DNA of 12,537 bases from Deltaproteobacteria bacterium (GCA_947494865.1 CANMAT010000039.1:1-12537), one strand, 5' to 3'. Positions 6,025 through 12,419 are shown, numbered from the stretch's first letter. The notes: generated from the sequence alone by a model not told the origin. Program-made: numbers and translations.

Positions 6025-6665
6025 ACGAGGCGCGCGTCCGCGACGAGATCGCCCGCGCGTGCGCCCGCATGGCGGCGCGGGCCTGGGTGGCAAACCACGA
6101 CGGCAACGTGTCGGCGCGCGTCGCCCCCAACCGTTTTCTGTGCACGCCCACCGCGACGGCCAAGGAGGTGGTGCAGGCCGACGGGCTCGTGGTCACCGAC
6201 GCGTCGGGCAAGCAGACCGGCGGGCGCGGCAAGGCCTTCTCGGAGTATGGGCTCCACCTCGCGGTGTACCGTGCGCGCGCTGACGTGGGCGCGGTCGTTC
6301 ACGCGCATCCGCCATTTGCGACGGGCCTCGGCGTGAGCGGGCGCGAGCTCGTGAGCTTTCTGCCCGAGGCGGTGGTCTCGCTCGGGGTGCGCATTCCGCT
6401 GGTGCCCCTCGCGATGCCCGGTGCGCCCGCGCTCGCGGCGGCGGAGCCCTTCTTCGCAAAGTTCGACGCGGTGCTCGTCGCGGGCAACGGCGTGTTCGCT
6501 TGGGGCGACGACGTAGAGCAGGCCTACCTGCGCCTCGAGCTCGTCGAGCACCTGGCCGCGATCGCCGCGCGCGCCGCCGCGTGGGGCGGGCCCCACCCGC
6601 TGCCCCAAGACATGATCGAGAAGCTCCTCGAGGCGCGACGCAAAGCCTTTCCCGGCCGCGCCTGA
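6021..6665 (+). CDS. Class II aldolase (L-fuculose-phosphate aldolase-like)
   Basis: The product has 214 residues, the usual length for the FucA/AraD family. These zinc enzymes cleave sugar phosphates such as L-fuculose-1-phosphate to dihydroxyacetone phosphate and lactaldehyde. Visible motifs are 'HDGNVSARV' (phosphate-binding region, Gly28-Asn29), the catalytic acid Glu75 in 'FSEYGLHLAVY', and zinc ligands His94 and His96 in 'VVHAHPP'. The third ligand His of family members normally sits in an Asn-His-Gly motif. Here that place reads 'VAGNGVFAWGDD' (Asn156), so zinc binding may differ, or His177 ('LVEHLA') might contribute. The gene overlaps the second BMC-P gene by 4 bp. Class II aldolases are signature enzymes of planctomycete/verrucomicrobial and myxobacterial microcompartments that process fucose and rhamnose, which fits the context. 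I see no clear encapsulation peptide, although the C-terminal helix ('QDMIEKLLEARRKAF') is amphipathic. The stop is 13 bp from that of the convergent pqqB. The exact substrate is unknown. Confidence 0.88.
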   Translation: MNEARVRDEIARACARMAARAWVANHDGNVSARVAPNRFLCTPTATAKEVVQADGLVVTDASGKQTGGRGKAFSEYGLHLAVYRARADVGAVVHAHPPFATGLGVSGRELVSFLPEAVVSLGVRIPLVPLAMPGAPALAAAEPFFAKFDAVLVAGNGVFAWGDDVEQAYLRLELVEHLAAIAARAAAWGGPHPLPQDMIEKLLEARRKAFPGRA

Positions 6666-6678
6666 GGGCCGTCGGGCG

Positions 6679-7611
6679 CTACCAGCGGAGCTGCATGCCG
6701 TCGTGCGACACGTCGATGCCGTGCGCGGCGAGCTCGGCGCGCGCGGCGCCCCCGTCGCGCAGCACAGGGTTCGAATTGTTGATGTGAATCAACACTTTGC
6801 GCGGGCCCGCGACACCGTCGAGAAACTCGACGAGGCCGCCGGGGCCCGTGAGGGGCGCGTGGCCCATCGTGCGCGAGGTCTTCAGCGAGGCGCCCATCAC
6901 CACGAGCTCGTCGTCGGTGAAGAACGTGCCGTCGATGAGCGCGCAGCGCGCGCGGCAGAGCTCGGCCCGCAGGGCGTCGTCGAGGTCGCGGACGCCGGGC
7001 ACGTACACCAACGCCTCGTCGCGGCCGTCGGCGGTGATCGCGAAGCCCACGGTGTCGCCCGCGAGGTCGCCGCGCGGGTCGTCGCGGTGGCGGCCGGCCA
7101 TGTACGGCGGGGGCTTGCTCGCGACCGTGAAGGCGCGCAGCGAGACGCCCGTTGGGACCCCGTCGCGATCGCGCACGGGCGTGGCGACGCCGGGCTCGAC
7201 GCGGCGCACGTGCACCGCGCCGTAGGCCTCGAGCGCGGGCAGAATGCGCAGCCCGTCGGTGAGCGCCTCCTCGACGCGTGCGGTGCAGTAGAGGGCCGGG
7301 GCGCCGCCCTCGCGCAGCACGAGCAGGCCGGCCGCGTGGTCGATGTCGGCGTTGGTGAGCGCGACGGCGCGCACGGGGCTCCCGCGGGTGCCGCGGGGCC
7401 AGAGCTCGGGGGTGGCCGCGAGCTGCGAGCGCACGTCGGGCGAGGCGTTGATGAGCACCCAGCGCTCGCCGTCGGCCGACACGCAGATCGACGATTGGTG
7501 GCGCGCGCGCACGTCGCCGTCGCCCGCGCGCGCTGCGTTGCAGTGCGGGCACCCGCAGTTCCACTGGGGGAGGCCGCCGCCCGCGGAGGAGCCGAGGATG
7601 ATCGCGCGCAT
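6679..7611 (-). CDS. pqqB: PqqB, PQQ biosynthesis metallo-beta-lactamase-fold protein
   Basis: The product has 310 residues, full length for PqqB (about 300). The protein has the metallo-beta-lactamase fold. It is thought to hydroxylate the processed Glu-Tyr intermediate before the PqqC step; an older view made it a PQQ carrier. Family motifs run end to end: 'GSSAGGGLPQWNCGCPHC' with the CxCxxC zinc site (Cys19, Cys21, Cys24), 'SSICVSADG', 'WVLINASPDVRSQL', 'LTNADIDHAAGLLVLREGG', 'DGTFFTDDEL', 'MGHAPLTGPGG', 'HINNSNPVL' and a C-terminal 'DGMQLRW'. The ATG at 7609-7611 starts exactly at the conserved N-terminus; no good Shine-Dalgarno sequence is visible. It lies 34 bp downstream of pqqA on the same strand, so the two are probably co-transcribed. 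It runs convergently into the aldolase gene. Cytoplasmic location is inferred from the family. Confidence 0.97.
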   Translation of the reverse strand: MRAIILGSSAGGGLPQWNCGCPHCNAARAGDGDVRARHQSSICVSADGERWVLINASPDVRSQLAATPELWPRGTRGSPVRAVALTNADIDHAAGLLVLREGGAPALYCTARVEEALTDGLRILPALEAYGAVHVRRVEPGVATPVRDRDGVPTGVSLRAFTVASKPPPYMAGRHRDDPRGDLAGDTVGFAITADGRDEALVYVPGVRDLDDALRAELCRARCALIDGTFFTDDELVVMGASLKTSRTMGHAPLTGPGGLVEFLDGVAGPRKVLIHINNSNPVLRDGGAARAELAAHGIDVSHDGMQLRW

Positions 7612-7645
7612 CGCGTTTTCTAGGGGGGCGAAGGGAGGGGAGCGA

Positions 7646-7780
7646 TCAGGCCGTGAAGGCGTACGCGCCGATCTCGGCGCATGCGCTGAGCTCGACGAAG
7701 TCGGGCTTCGTCCACGCGCGGGGGGCGGGCTTGCGGGTCTCGCGGCGGGGGGCGCGGTCGTCTCGGCGGTCGTTCTTCAT
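7646..7780 (-). CDS. pqqA: PqqA, PQQ precursor peptide with long basic leader
   Basis: This short gene of 44 codons is supported by a ribosome site and by its product. The C-terminal half reads 'WTKPDFVELSACAEIGAY', matching the PqqA pattern of Trp-x-Lys-Pro, acidic/aromatic residues, and Glu-x3-Tyr. Glu36 and Tyr40 are the residues that PqqE crosslinks and that become PQQ. Only four residues follow the Tyr. The first 22 residues are extremely basic and charged ('MKNDRRDDRAPRRETRKPAP'), whereas many PqqA peptides have 22-39 residues in total. No other start codon exists between this ATG and Trp23, so the long leader is real if the gene is. It is the first gene of the pqqA-pqqB unit and divergent from pqqC across about 100 bp. 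The peptide must be bound by PqqD, modified by PqqE, and cut by a protease not encoded here. Confidence 0.93.
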   Translation of the reverse strand: MKNDRRDDRAPRRETRKPAPRAWTKPDFVELSACAEIGAYAFTA

Positions 7781-7788
7781 GGGCGCAT

Positions 7789-7794
7789 CTCCTC
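7789..7794 (-). promoter_or_regulatory. Shine-Dalgarno site of pqqA
   Basis: GAGGAG on the minus strand, 8 bases before the pqqA ATG. It is one of the strongest ribosome sites in the window. It settles the start of the short pqqA gene and fits the need to make more precursor peptide than enzyme. Confidence 0.75.
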
Positions 7795-7815
7795 GTTCAA
7801 AAAGCGGTTGCACGG

Positions 7816-7845
7816 AGGCTATCCGCCAGGGGGACGCACCGTCAA
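7816..7845 (-). promoter_or_regulatory. Candidate promoter of pqqA-pqqB
   Basis: Minus strand TTGACG (7840-7845) and TAGCCT (7816-7821), 18 bp apart. The -10 keeps the key T-A and final T. The predicted leader is about 30 bases and includes the GAGGAG ribosome site. It lies in the 101-bp gap shared with the divergent pqqC, for which I see no equally good promoter. Confidence 0.4.
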
Positions 7846-7881
7846 GGCGAGCGATGCTTCTCTCGCGGTCGCATCGGCGCG

Positions 7882-8595
7882 ATGATGCGCGCCGCCATGG
7901 AAGCCCCCCTCGAGGCAGACGCCCTCCTCGCCCGACTCCGGGCGGTGGGCGCGCGCAAGTACCACGACAAGCACCCCTTTCACACGCTGATGAACGACGG
8001 GAAGCTCACGCGCCCGCAGCTGCGCGTGTGGGCGCTCAACCGCTTCTATTATCAGCGCAACATCCCCGCGAAGGACGCCGCGCTCATGTCGCTGATGCCC
8101 GACCCCGTGGAGCGTCGGCGGTGGCGCCAGCGCCTGCTCGATCAAGACGGCACGGGGCCCGAAGACGAGGGCGGCATCGAGCGCTGGCTGCGCCTCGTCG
8201 AGGCCGTCGGGGGCACGCGCGACGAGGCGTGGAGCGGCGCGGAGCTGCTCCCGGGCGTGCGCTTCGCGGTCGACGCGTACGTGAGCTTCGTGCGCACGAG
8301 GCCGTGGATCGAGGGCGTGGCGTCGTCGCTCACCGAGCTCTTCTCGCCGGACCTCATGACCCTGCGCATCGCGGCTTTCGAGCGGCACTATCCGTGGGTG
8401 CAAGAGGGCGGTCTCGCGTACTTTCGCGGCCGCCCGACGCGCGCCCGCGCCGACAGCGACCACGCCGTCGAGCTCGTGCTGCGGCACTGCACCACCCGCG
8501 CGACGCAAGAGCGGGCCGTCGAGGCGCTCGCGTTCAAGTGCGACCTGCTGTGGGCGCAGCTCGACGCGATCTGGTGGCACTGCGTAGGGGCGTAG
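7882..8595 (+). CDS. pqqC: PqqC, pyrroloquinoline-quinone synthase with substituted active-site histidines
   Basis: The product has 237 residues. PqqC is a cofactor-free oxidase of the TenA-like all-helical fold that closes and oxidises the last intermediate to PQQ. Alignment from memory with Klebsiella PqqC is continuous: 'KYHDKHPFH' (Tyr27-His28 = Tyr23-His24), 'NRFYYQ' (Arg54, Tyr57, Gln58), Lys64 (=Lys60), 'RFAVDAYVSF' (Tyr133 = Tyr128), 'SSLTELFSPDLMTLR' (Arg162 = Arg157), 'YFRGR' (Tyr180, Arg184 = Tyr175, Arg179) and Lys219 (=Lys214). Two active-site histidines differ: 'LDHDG' is 'LDQDG' (Gln88 for His84), and the His154 position is Met159. The protein also ends near the last helix and lacks the C-terminal tail of the Klebsiella protein. 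ATGs at 7882, 7885 and 7897 are all possible, and the choice affects only five residues. pqqD begins two bases after the stop. Confidence 0.95.
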   Translation: MMRAAMEAPLEADALLARLRAVGARKYHDKHPFHTLMNDGKLTRPQLRVWALNRFYYQRNIPAKDAALMSLMPDPVERRRWRQRLLDQDGTGPEDEGGIERWLRLVEAVGGTRDEAWSGAELLPGVRFAVDAYVSFVRTRPWIEGVASSLTELFSPDLMTLRIAAFERHYPWVQEGGLAYFRGRPTRARADSDHAVELVLRHCTTRATQERAVEALAFKCDLLWAQLDAIWWHCVGA

Positions 8596-8597
8596 CG

Positions 8598-8867
8598 GTG
8601 GTGCCCTCGCTGGCCCGACGCGCGCGCGTGCGGTGGGACGCCGCCCGCGATTGCCACGTGCTGCTCTACCCCGAGGGGGTGCTCGTGCTCACGCCCGAGG
8701 CCGCCGAGGTGATCGAGCGCGTTGACGGCGTGCGCACCCTCGAGGCCATCGTCGACGCGCTGGCGGACGAGCACCCGGAGGCGCCGCGCGAGGTCATCGA
8801 CCGCGACGTGCGCGAGCTCATCGAGAGGCTTGCGGCGAGGGGTTTCGTGCGATCGGAGGCGCCGTGA
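8598..8867 (+). CDS. pqqD: PqqD, peptide chaperone for PqqA
   Basis: The product has 89 residues, close to the usual length of about 90. PqqD binds the PqqA peptide and presents it to PqqE. The family pattern is clear: 'VRWDAARDCHVLLYPEGVLVL' (compare 'LQWEAAQESHVILYPEG' of Klebsiella), 'TPEAAEVIERVDGVRTLEAIV', then the winged-helix C-terminal part 'DRDVRELIERLAARGFV'. The start is a GTG at 8598 (or the adjacent GTG at 8601), preceded by AGGGGC six bases upstream. No ATG is available, and the frame upstream is inside pqqC on the same strand in another frame. The gene follows pqqC by 2 bp and overlaps pqqE by 4 bp (GTGA), consistent with coupled translation and the known PqqD-PqqE complex. In some bacteria pqqC-pqqD or pqqD-pqqE are fused; here they are separate. 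Confidence 0.93.
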   Translation: MVPSLARRARVRWDAARDCHVLLYPEGVLVLTPEAAEVIERVDGVRTLEAIVDALADEHPEAPREVIDRDVRELIERLAARGFVRSEAP

Positions 8868-9952
8868 CCGCGGCCCCGCCGATGGCGCTCCTGGCGGAGC
8901 TCACGTACCGCTGCCCGCTGCGGTGCGGGTACTGTTCGAACCCCACCGACTGGCGCGGCTACGCGCGCGAGCTCGATGCCCAGAACTGGCGCCGCGTGGT
9001 GCGCGAGGCGGCGCATCTGGGCGTGCTGCACCTGCACCTCTCGGGCGGCGAGCCCCTCTTGCGCGACGACCTCGAAGATATCGCGCGCGAGGGGCGCGAC
9101 GCGGGGCTCTACGTCAACGTGATCACGTCGGGCTTCGGGGCCACGCGCGCGCGCATCGAGGGCCTCGCGGAGGCGGGCGTCGACCACGTGCAGGTGTCGC
9201 TGCAAGACGTCGACGGCGAGCGCGGCGACCGCGTGGCGGGCGTGCGCGCGCACGACCACAAGCTCGCCGTGGCCCGCATGGTGCGCGATGCGGGCATGGA
9301 GCTGTCGATCAACGTCGTGCTCCACCGGGGCAACCTCGCGCGCACCGGGGAGGTCATCGCGCTCGCCGCGTCGCTCGGGGCGCAGCGGCTCGAGCTCGCC
9401 AACACGCAGTATCACGGCAGCGCGCTCGTGAACCGCGCCGCCCTCATGCCCGCGCGCGCGCAGCTCGACGAGGCGCTCGCGGTGGCGCGCGCCGCGCAGC
9501 GCGACCTCGCCGGTCGCATGGACGTGATCTACGTCGTGCCCGACTGGTTCGCCGACGCGCCGCGGCCGTGCATGGACGGCTGGGGGCGGCGCTTCATGAC
9601 CGTCATCCCCGACGGGACGGCGCTCCCCTGCCCCGGCGCGCACGGGCTCCCGGGCTTTGCGTTCGACAACGTGCAGGCGCGGTCGCTCGATGACATCTGG
9701 CACCGCGGCGCAGACTTCGAGCGCTTTCGCGGCACCGCGTGGATGCCCGAGCCCTGCGCATCGTGCGACCGCCGCGAGGTAGACTACGGCGGGTGCCGCT
9801 GCCAGGCCTTCGCCCTCACCGGCGACGCCGCGGCCACGGACCCTGCGTGCGCAAAATCACCTTACCACACGCTCATTCGCGACGAGCGCGAGGGGCCGCG
9901 CGACGAGCCCGCGGTGCTCCACCGCATTGACACGTCGCGCGGGCGACGGTGA
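8864..9952 (+). CDS. pqqE: PqqE, radical SAM/SPASM enzyme crosslinking PqqA
   Basis: The product has 362 residues, normal for PqqE (360-390). It uses S-adenosylmethionine and iron-sulfur clusters to form the carbon-carbon bond between Glu and Tyr of PqqA. The radical SAM motif CxxxCxxC is Cys17-Cys21-Cys24 in 'ELTYRCPLRCGYCSNP'. The SAM-binding 'LHLSGGEPLLRDDL' follows at about 57-70. The C-terminal SPASM region carries the auxiliary-cluster cysteines in 'GWGRRF…ALPCPGAH', 'PEPCASCDRREVDYGGCRC' (Cys298, 301, 311, 313) and 'DPACAKSP' (Cys329), as in characterised PqqE. The start is the GTG overlapping the pqqD stop, seven codons before the next Met, giving the usual short N-terminus. The stop is 3 bp from that of the convergent exported protein, with no room for a terminator. 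It is the last gene of pqqCDE. Cytoplasmic. Confidence 0.97.
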   Translation: MTAAPPMALLAELTYRCPLRCGYCSNPTDWRGYARELDAQNWRRVVREAAHLGVLHLHLSGGEPLLRDDLEDIAREGRDAGLYVNVITSGFGATRARIEGLAEAGVDHVQVSLQDVDGERGDRVAGVRAHDHKLAVARMVRDAGMELSINVVLHRGNLARTGEVIALAASLGAQRLELANTQYHGSALVNRAALMPARAQLDEALAVARAAQRDLAGRMDVIYVVPDWFADAPRPCMDGWGRRFMTVIPDGTALPCPGAHGLPGFAFDNVQARSLDDIWHRGADFERFRGTAWMPEPCASCDRREVDYGGCRCQAFALTGDAAATDPACAKSPYHTLIRDEREGPRDEPAVLHRIDTSRGRR

Positions 9953-9955
9953 CGC

Positions 9956-11059
9956 TCACGGCCGCGCGGTGAGCGCGTCGCGCACCCAGTCGTCGTACGC
10001 GACGGGCGCGCCGCCCACGACGTAGTTCGCCCTGTCGTACTGGTGGAAGGGCGCGAAATCGCGGAGCGCCCCGTTGCGGGTGCGCACGATGGTGTTCTCG
10101 ACGAGGCGCTGCGGGCGCCACACGCGGAAGCCCCCGCCCCAGAGGGCCGCGCCGGGCGGCGTCTGCCGCGGGGCGTCGAAGCGCGGGTGCGAGATGGAGC
10201 CGCCCGGGTGCCCGTCGATGAACTGGATGTTGCCGTCGGGGAAGACCTCGGCGACCACGAGCACGTGGCCGTCGGTGTCGTAGTACATCGCGCCGGGGCG
10301 CACCGCGGCGCGGCTGATGGTGGGCGCGTAGGTGTCGGCCTCTTCGATCTTGGGCGACAGGCGAAACATGCCCGAGTGCACGTACGAGGGCATCTCGTCG
10401 AAGAAGGCGCGAGGGGAGCGAAAATCGGTCCACTGGCGCCAGAGCACGGGGATGCCGCGGTGGAGGTAGCGCGGGTCGCCGCCCTCGCCGCCCATGGCGG
10501 CCACGAAGCCGAAGGGCAGGTGGCGCTTGAACGCGAAGTACCCGCGGAGCATGTAGGGGAGGTCGGCGCAGTCGGGCATGAGCCCGAGGCGCATCTCGTC
10601 GCTGTCGTAGAGGGGGTTGATCGCGGGGTTGTTGAGGCAGTCGTCGAGGTGGATGCACCGACGCGCGACGATGCCGCGGCCGATCGCGGTGACGAAGCGG
10701 CTGTAGTCGTCTTCGACGGCGGGCGTCCACGCGCGCTCGGCGGGCCATGACTCGCGCATGGGCTTGTTCCACACGGAGAGCGCGCGGGCGCGGCGGCCCG
10801 TGAGGGGGCGCTCGGCGCGGACGACGGGTGCGACGCGCGGCGCGGCGTCGGACGGGGCGCGGGCGGAGAGGGCGGGGGCGGCGATCATCCCTGCGGCGTG
10901 GGGCATGTAACGGGCGGCGGCGCGCAGCATGGGCGAGCCGTTCGACCAGGCCTCGACGCGTGTGCCTGACATCGCGGCGGCGCAGGCGGCGAAGCCCGCG
11001 ACGAGCCCCGCCAGACGGATGACTCGCGCGCGGGGCGCGTGCCTCTCAGGGTGCTTCAT
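9956..11059 (-). CDS. Exported protein with possible papain-like/NlpC-P60-like Cys-His-Asp site
   Basis: The product has 367 residues from ATG 11059. A GTG six codons upstream is also in frame, but the ATG starts a clean signal peptide: basic residues, then 'IRLAGLVAGFAACAAAMSG', with likely cleavage after 'RVEA' (residue 37). A GAGAGG about 11 bases upstream supports this start. A variable region to about residue 95 is followed by a conserved-looking domain. This contains 'RRCIHLDDCLNNP' (Cys135, Cys141, perhaps a disulfide), 'MPDCADLPYMLRGYFAFKR' (Cys164), 'YYDTDGHVLVVAEV' (His265) and 'IQFIDGHPGGS' (Asp282). The order Cys, His, Asp with 'DC' and 'GHV' contexts resembles the catalytic site of NlpC/P60, CHAP or transglutaminase-like cysteine peptidases. 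I cannot name the family, and catalysis is an inference. A structural role in the envelope is an alternative. It faces pqqE tail to tail and shares no obvious pathway with it. Confidence 0.65.
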   Translation of the reverse strand: MKHPERHAPRARVIRLAGLVAGFAACAAAMSGTRVEAWSNGSPMLRAAARYMPHAAGMIAAPALSARAPSDAAPRVAPVVRAERPLTGRRARALSVWNKPMRESWPAERAWTPAVEDDYSRFVTAIGRGIVARRCIHLDDCLNNPAINPLYDSDEMRLGLMPDCADLPYMLRGYFAFKRHLPFGFVAAMGGEGGDPRYLHRGIPVLWRQWTDFRSPRAFFDEMPSYVHSGMFRLSPKIEEADTYAPTISRAAVRPGAMYYDTDGHVLVVAEVFPDGNIQFIDGHPGGSISHPRFDAPRQTPPGAALWGGGFRVWRPQRLVENTIVRTRNGALRDFAPFHQYDRANYVVGGAPVAYDDWVRDALTARP

Positions 11060-11238
11060 CGTGCGTAGACCTCTCACGGGCGAAGGGTGGCGATCGCGTA
11101 TTTTTCACCTCGAATTCCAGGCGAAGGGCGCAACTTTGATCACGCCGTCGTGGCGCGCGCAACGTGGCCAGGGGCACACGCCCGACGCGCGATGCGCTCG
11201 CGTGAAGTGCGCGGTTGCGATAGAGAACGCGCCCATCG

Positions 11239-12384
11239 ATGTTTCGCGGAATCTCGCCTCCGGTGCTCCTCTCGCAAGTGCGCAACACGGCCGCGTGGGC
11301 GCTCGACGGCCCCGCCGAAGGGGCCGCGAACTCGTGGCGCGCGGCGCTCCTCCGCGCGCCCGAGACGCCGCAGGAGTATGACCCCGCGTGGGCGTACTTC
11401 CGGCTGCTCCTCGCGGCGCATTTCGTCACGGTGGGCACCTTCGTTCCCACCGACGTCGACAGCCACATTCGGCACCACGCGTGGCTGCGCGCGGGCACGC
11501 GCGACATGCTCAGCGCGGCCCTCGACGTGCTCGACGAGACCGACGCGTGGCGCGTCGACGACGTCTCCGCGCGCGTGGTGAACGTGCCCGGCGTCGGCGC
11601 CATCAGCGGCCACGACGGCGAGTGGATGGCCGTGCGCGCGGGCGCCCTCGGCCGCGCCCTCGCGATGAACGACGAGGCCGCCATCGAGCGCGTCTCCGCG
11701 CGCCTCGACGCCGCCGTCGCCCTGCATGCGCAGGCCTTCGAAGCCGTGCGCGCCGCGCGCGGCCGCGAGCTCGACGCGCTCTGCGTGGTGGCCACCCTCG
11801 CGCACAACCTCGGCGACCTCTCGCGCGTCGTCGAGGAGTGGGCGGCGAAGTCTCCGCGCGCGCTCGAGCTCAAGCTGCGATACGGCCGCCTCGGGCACGA
11901 CGACGCCGCCGTGGCCGACCCGCGCTTCTTGCTCGCGGGGCGCGTCAACAAGGCCGTGATGGCCTCGGAGAACCACCGGTTTCTCGCGATGCGCGCCGCG
12001 CGCTCGCTGCGCGTGGGGCGCGAGCTGCTCCTGCCCATCGGCCCGTTCTTCGACGCCTGGGGCGAGACCCTGGGGCGCAGCGCGCTGCTCGCCTCCAACG
12101 GCCCCGGGGCCTCGCTCGGGGGCAGGGCCGCCGCGGTCGAGGCCCTCGTCGAGACGCACCTCCAGAGCCCCACACAGCAGGGCGTTCTGCGCGCGCTCGC
12201 GGGCTTTCACCGGGCGCACCCGGGGGGCCTCGACGCCGTCGCGGGCGACGTGGCCGCGCGGCTCCGCAAGCAACTCAAGGCAGGGCCGATTCGCGAGGCC
12301 CTCGGGGTCGACCGCGGGCGCTTCGACGCGCGCATGGTCAACCGCTACAAGGCCGCGCTCGAGGGTCGTGGTTTGTCTGCGTAG
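11239..12384 (+). CDS. Conserved-looking protein of unknown function
   Basis: The product has 381 residues and I do not recognise it. It has no signal peptide and no membrane segment, so it is probably cytoplasmic. It is rich in Ala, Arg and Leu and looks mostly helical. Segments that look constrained are 'AWAYFRLLLAAHFVTVGTF' (about 50-68), 'GVGAISGHDGEWMAVRAGALGRAL' (about 117-140), 'NHRFLAMRAARSLRVGRELLLPIGPFFDAWGE' (about 245-275) and a basic C-terminus ending 'MVNRYKAALEGRGLSA'. The His-Asp-Gly-Glu in the second segment could be functional, but nothing shows this. The ATG at 11239 is preferred because it starts the frame that is coding-like throughout. It has no Shine-Dalgarno sequence, and the upstream 'GCGATAGAG' could be a -10-like element 14 bases before the ATG. 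It is divergent from the exported Cys/His/Asp protein across about 180 bp, where I see only a short AT-rich patch (11100-11107), and is followed 45 bp later by a zinc-ribbon gene. Confidence 0.75.
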   Translation: MFRGISPPVLLSQVRNTAAWALDGPAEGAANSWRAALLRAPETPQEYDPAWAYFRLLLAAHFVTVGTFVPTDVDSHIRHHAWLRAGTRDMLSAALDVLDETDAWRVDDVSARVVNVPGVGAISGHDGEWMAVRAGALGRALAMNDEAAIERVSARLDAAVALHAQAFEAVRAARGRELDALCVVATLAHNLGDLSRVVEEWAAKSPRALELKLRYGRLGHDDAAVADPRFLLAGRVNKAVMASENHRFLAMRAARSLRVGRELLLPIGPFFDAWGETLGRSALLASNGPGASLGGRAAAVEALVETHLQSPTQQGVLRALAGFHRAHPGGLDAVAGDVAARLRKQLKAGPIREALGVDRGRFDARMVNRYKAALEGRGLSA

Positions 12385-12419
12385 CGCGCGCGAACGCGTG
12401 ATAGTTCTTTCGGCCTCGC

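Noticed and set aside
6703..7623. A 306-codon plus-strand frame antisense to pqqB
   Set aside because: pqqB is unmistakable on the minus strand. The antisense product has no recognisable feature, as expected for very GC-rich DNA.
7653..8597. Upstream extension of the pqqD frame through pqqC
   Set aside because: It overlaps the certain pqqC gene in another frame, and the extra sequence is Arg-rich without domains. PqqD homology begins just after the GTG codons at 8598 and 8601.
8666..9703. A 345-codon minus-strand frame antisense to pqqD and pqqE
   Set aside because: It is the shadow of two certain genes. Its product is repetitive Arg/Ala/Val-rich sequence.
9956..11059. The exported Cys/His/Asp protein as the missing PqqA-processing protease
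   Set aside because: It carries a signal peptide while PqqA processing is cytoplasmic, and it has no M16 zinc motif. Adjacency to pqqE is tail to tail only.
11160..11238. GC-rich short inverted repeats before the unknown gene as an operator or hairpin
   Set aside because: Runs of cgcg make such matches likely by chance. No extended symmetrical arm or T-tract was found.
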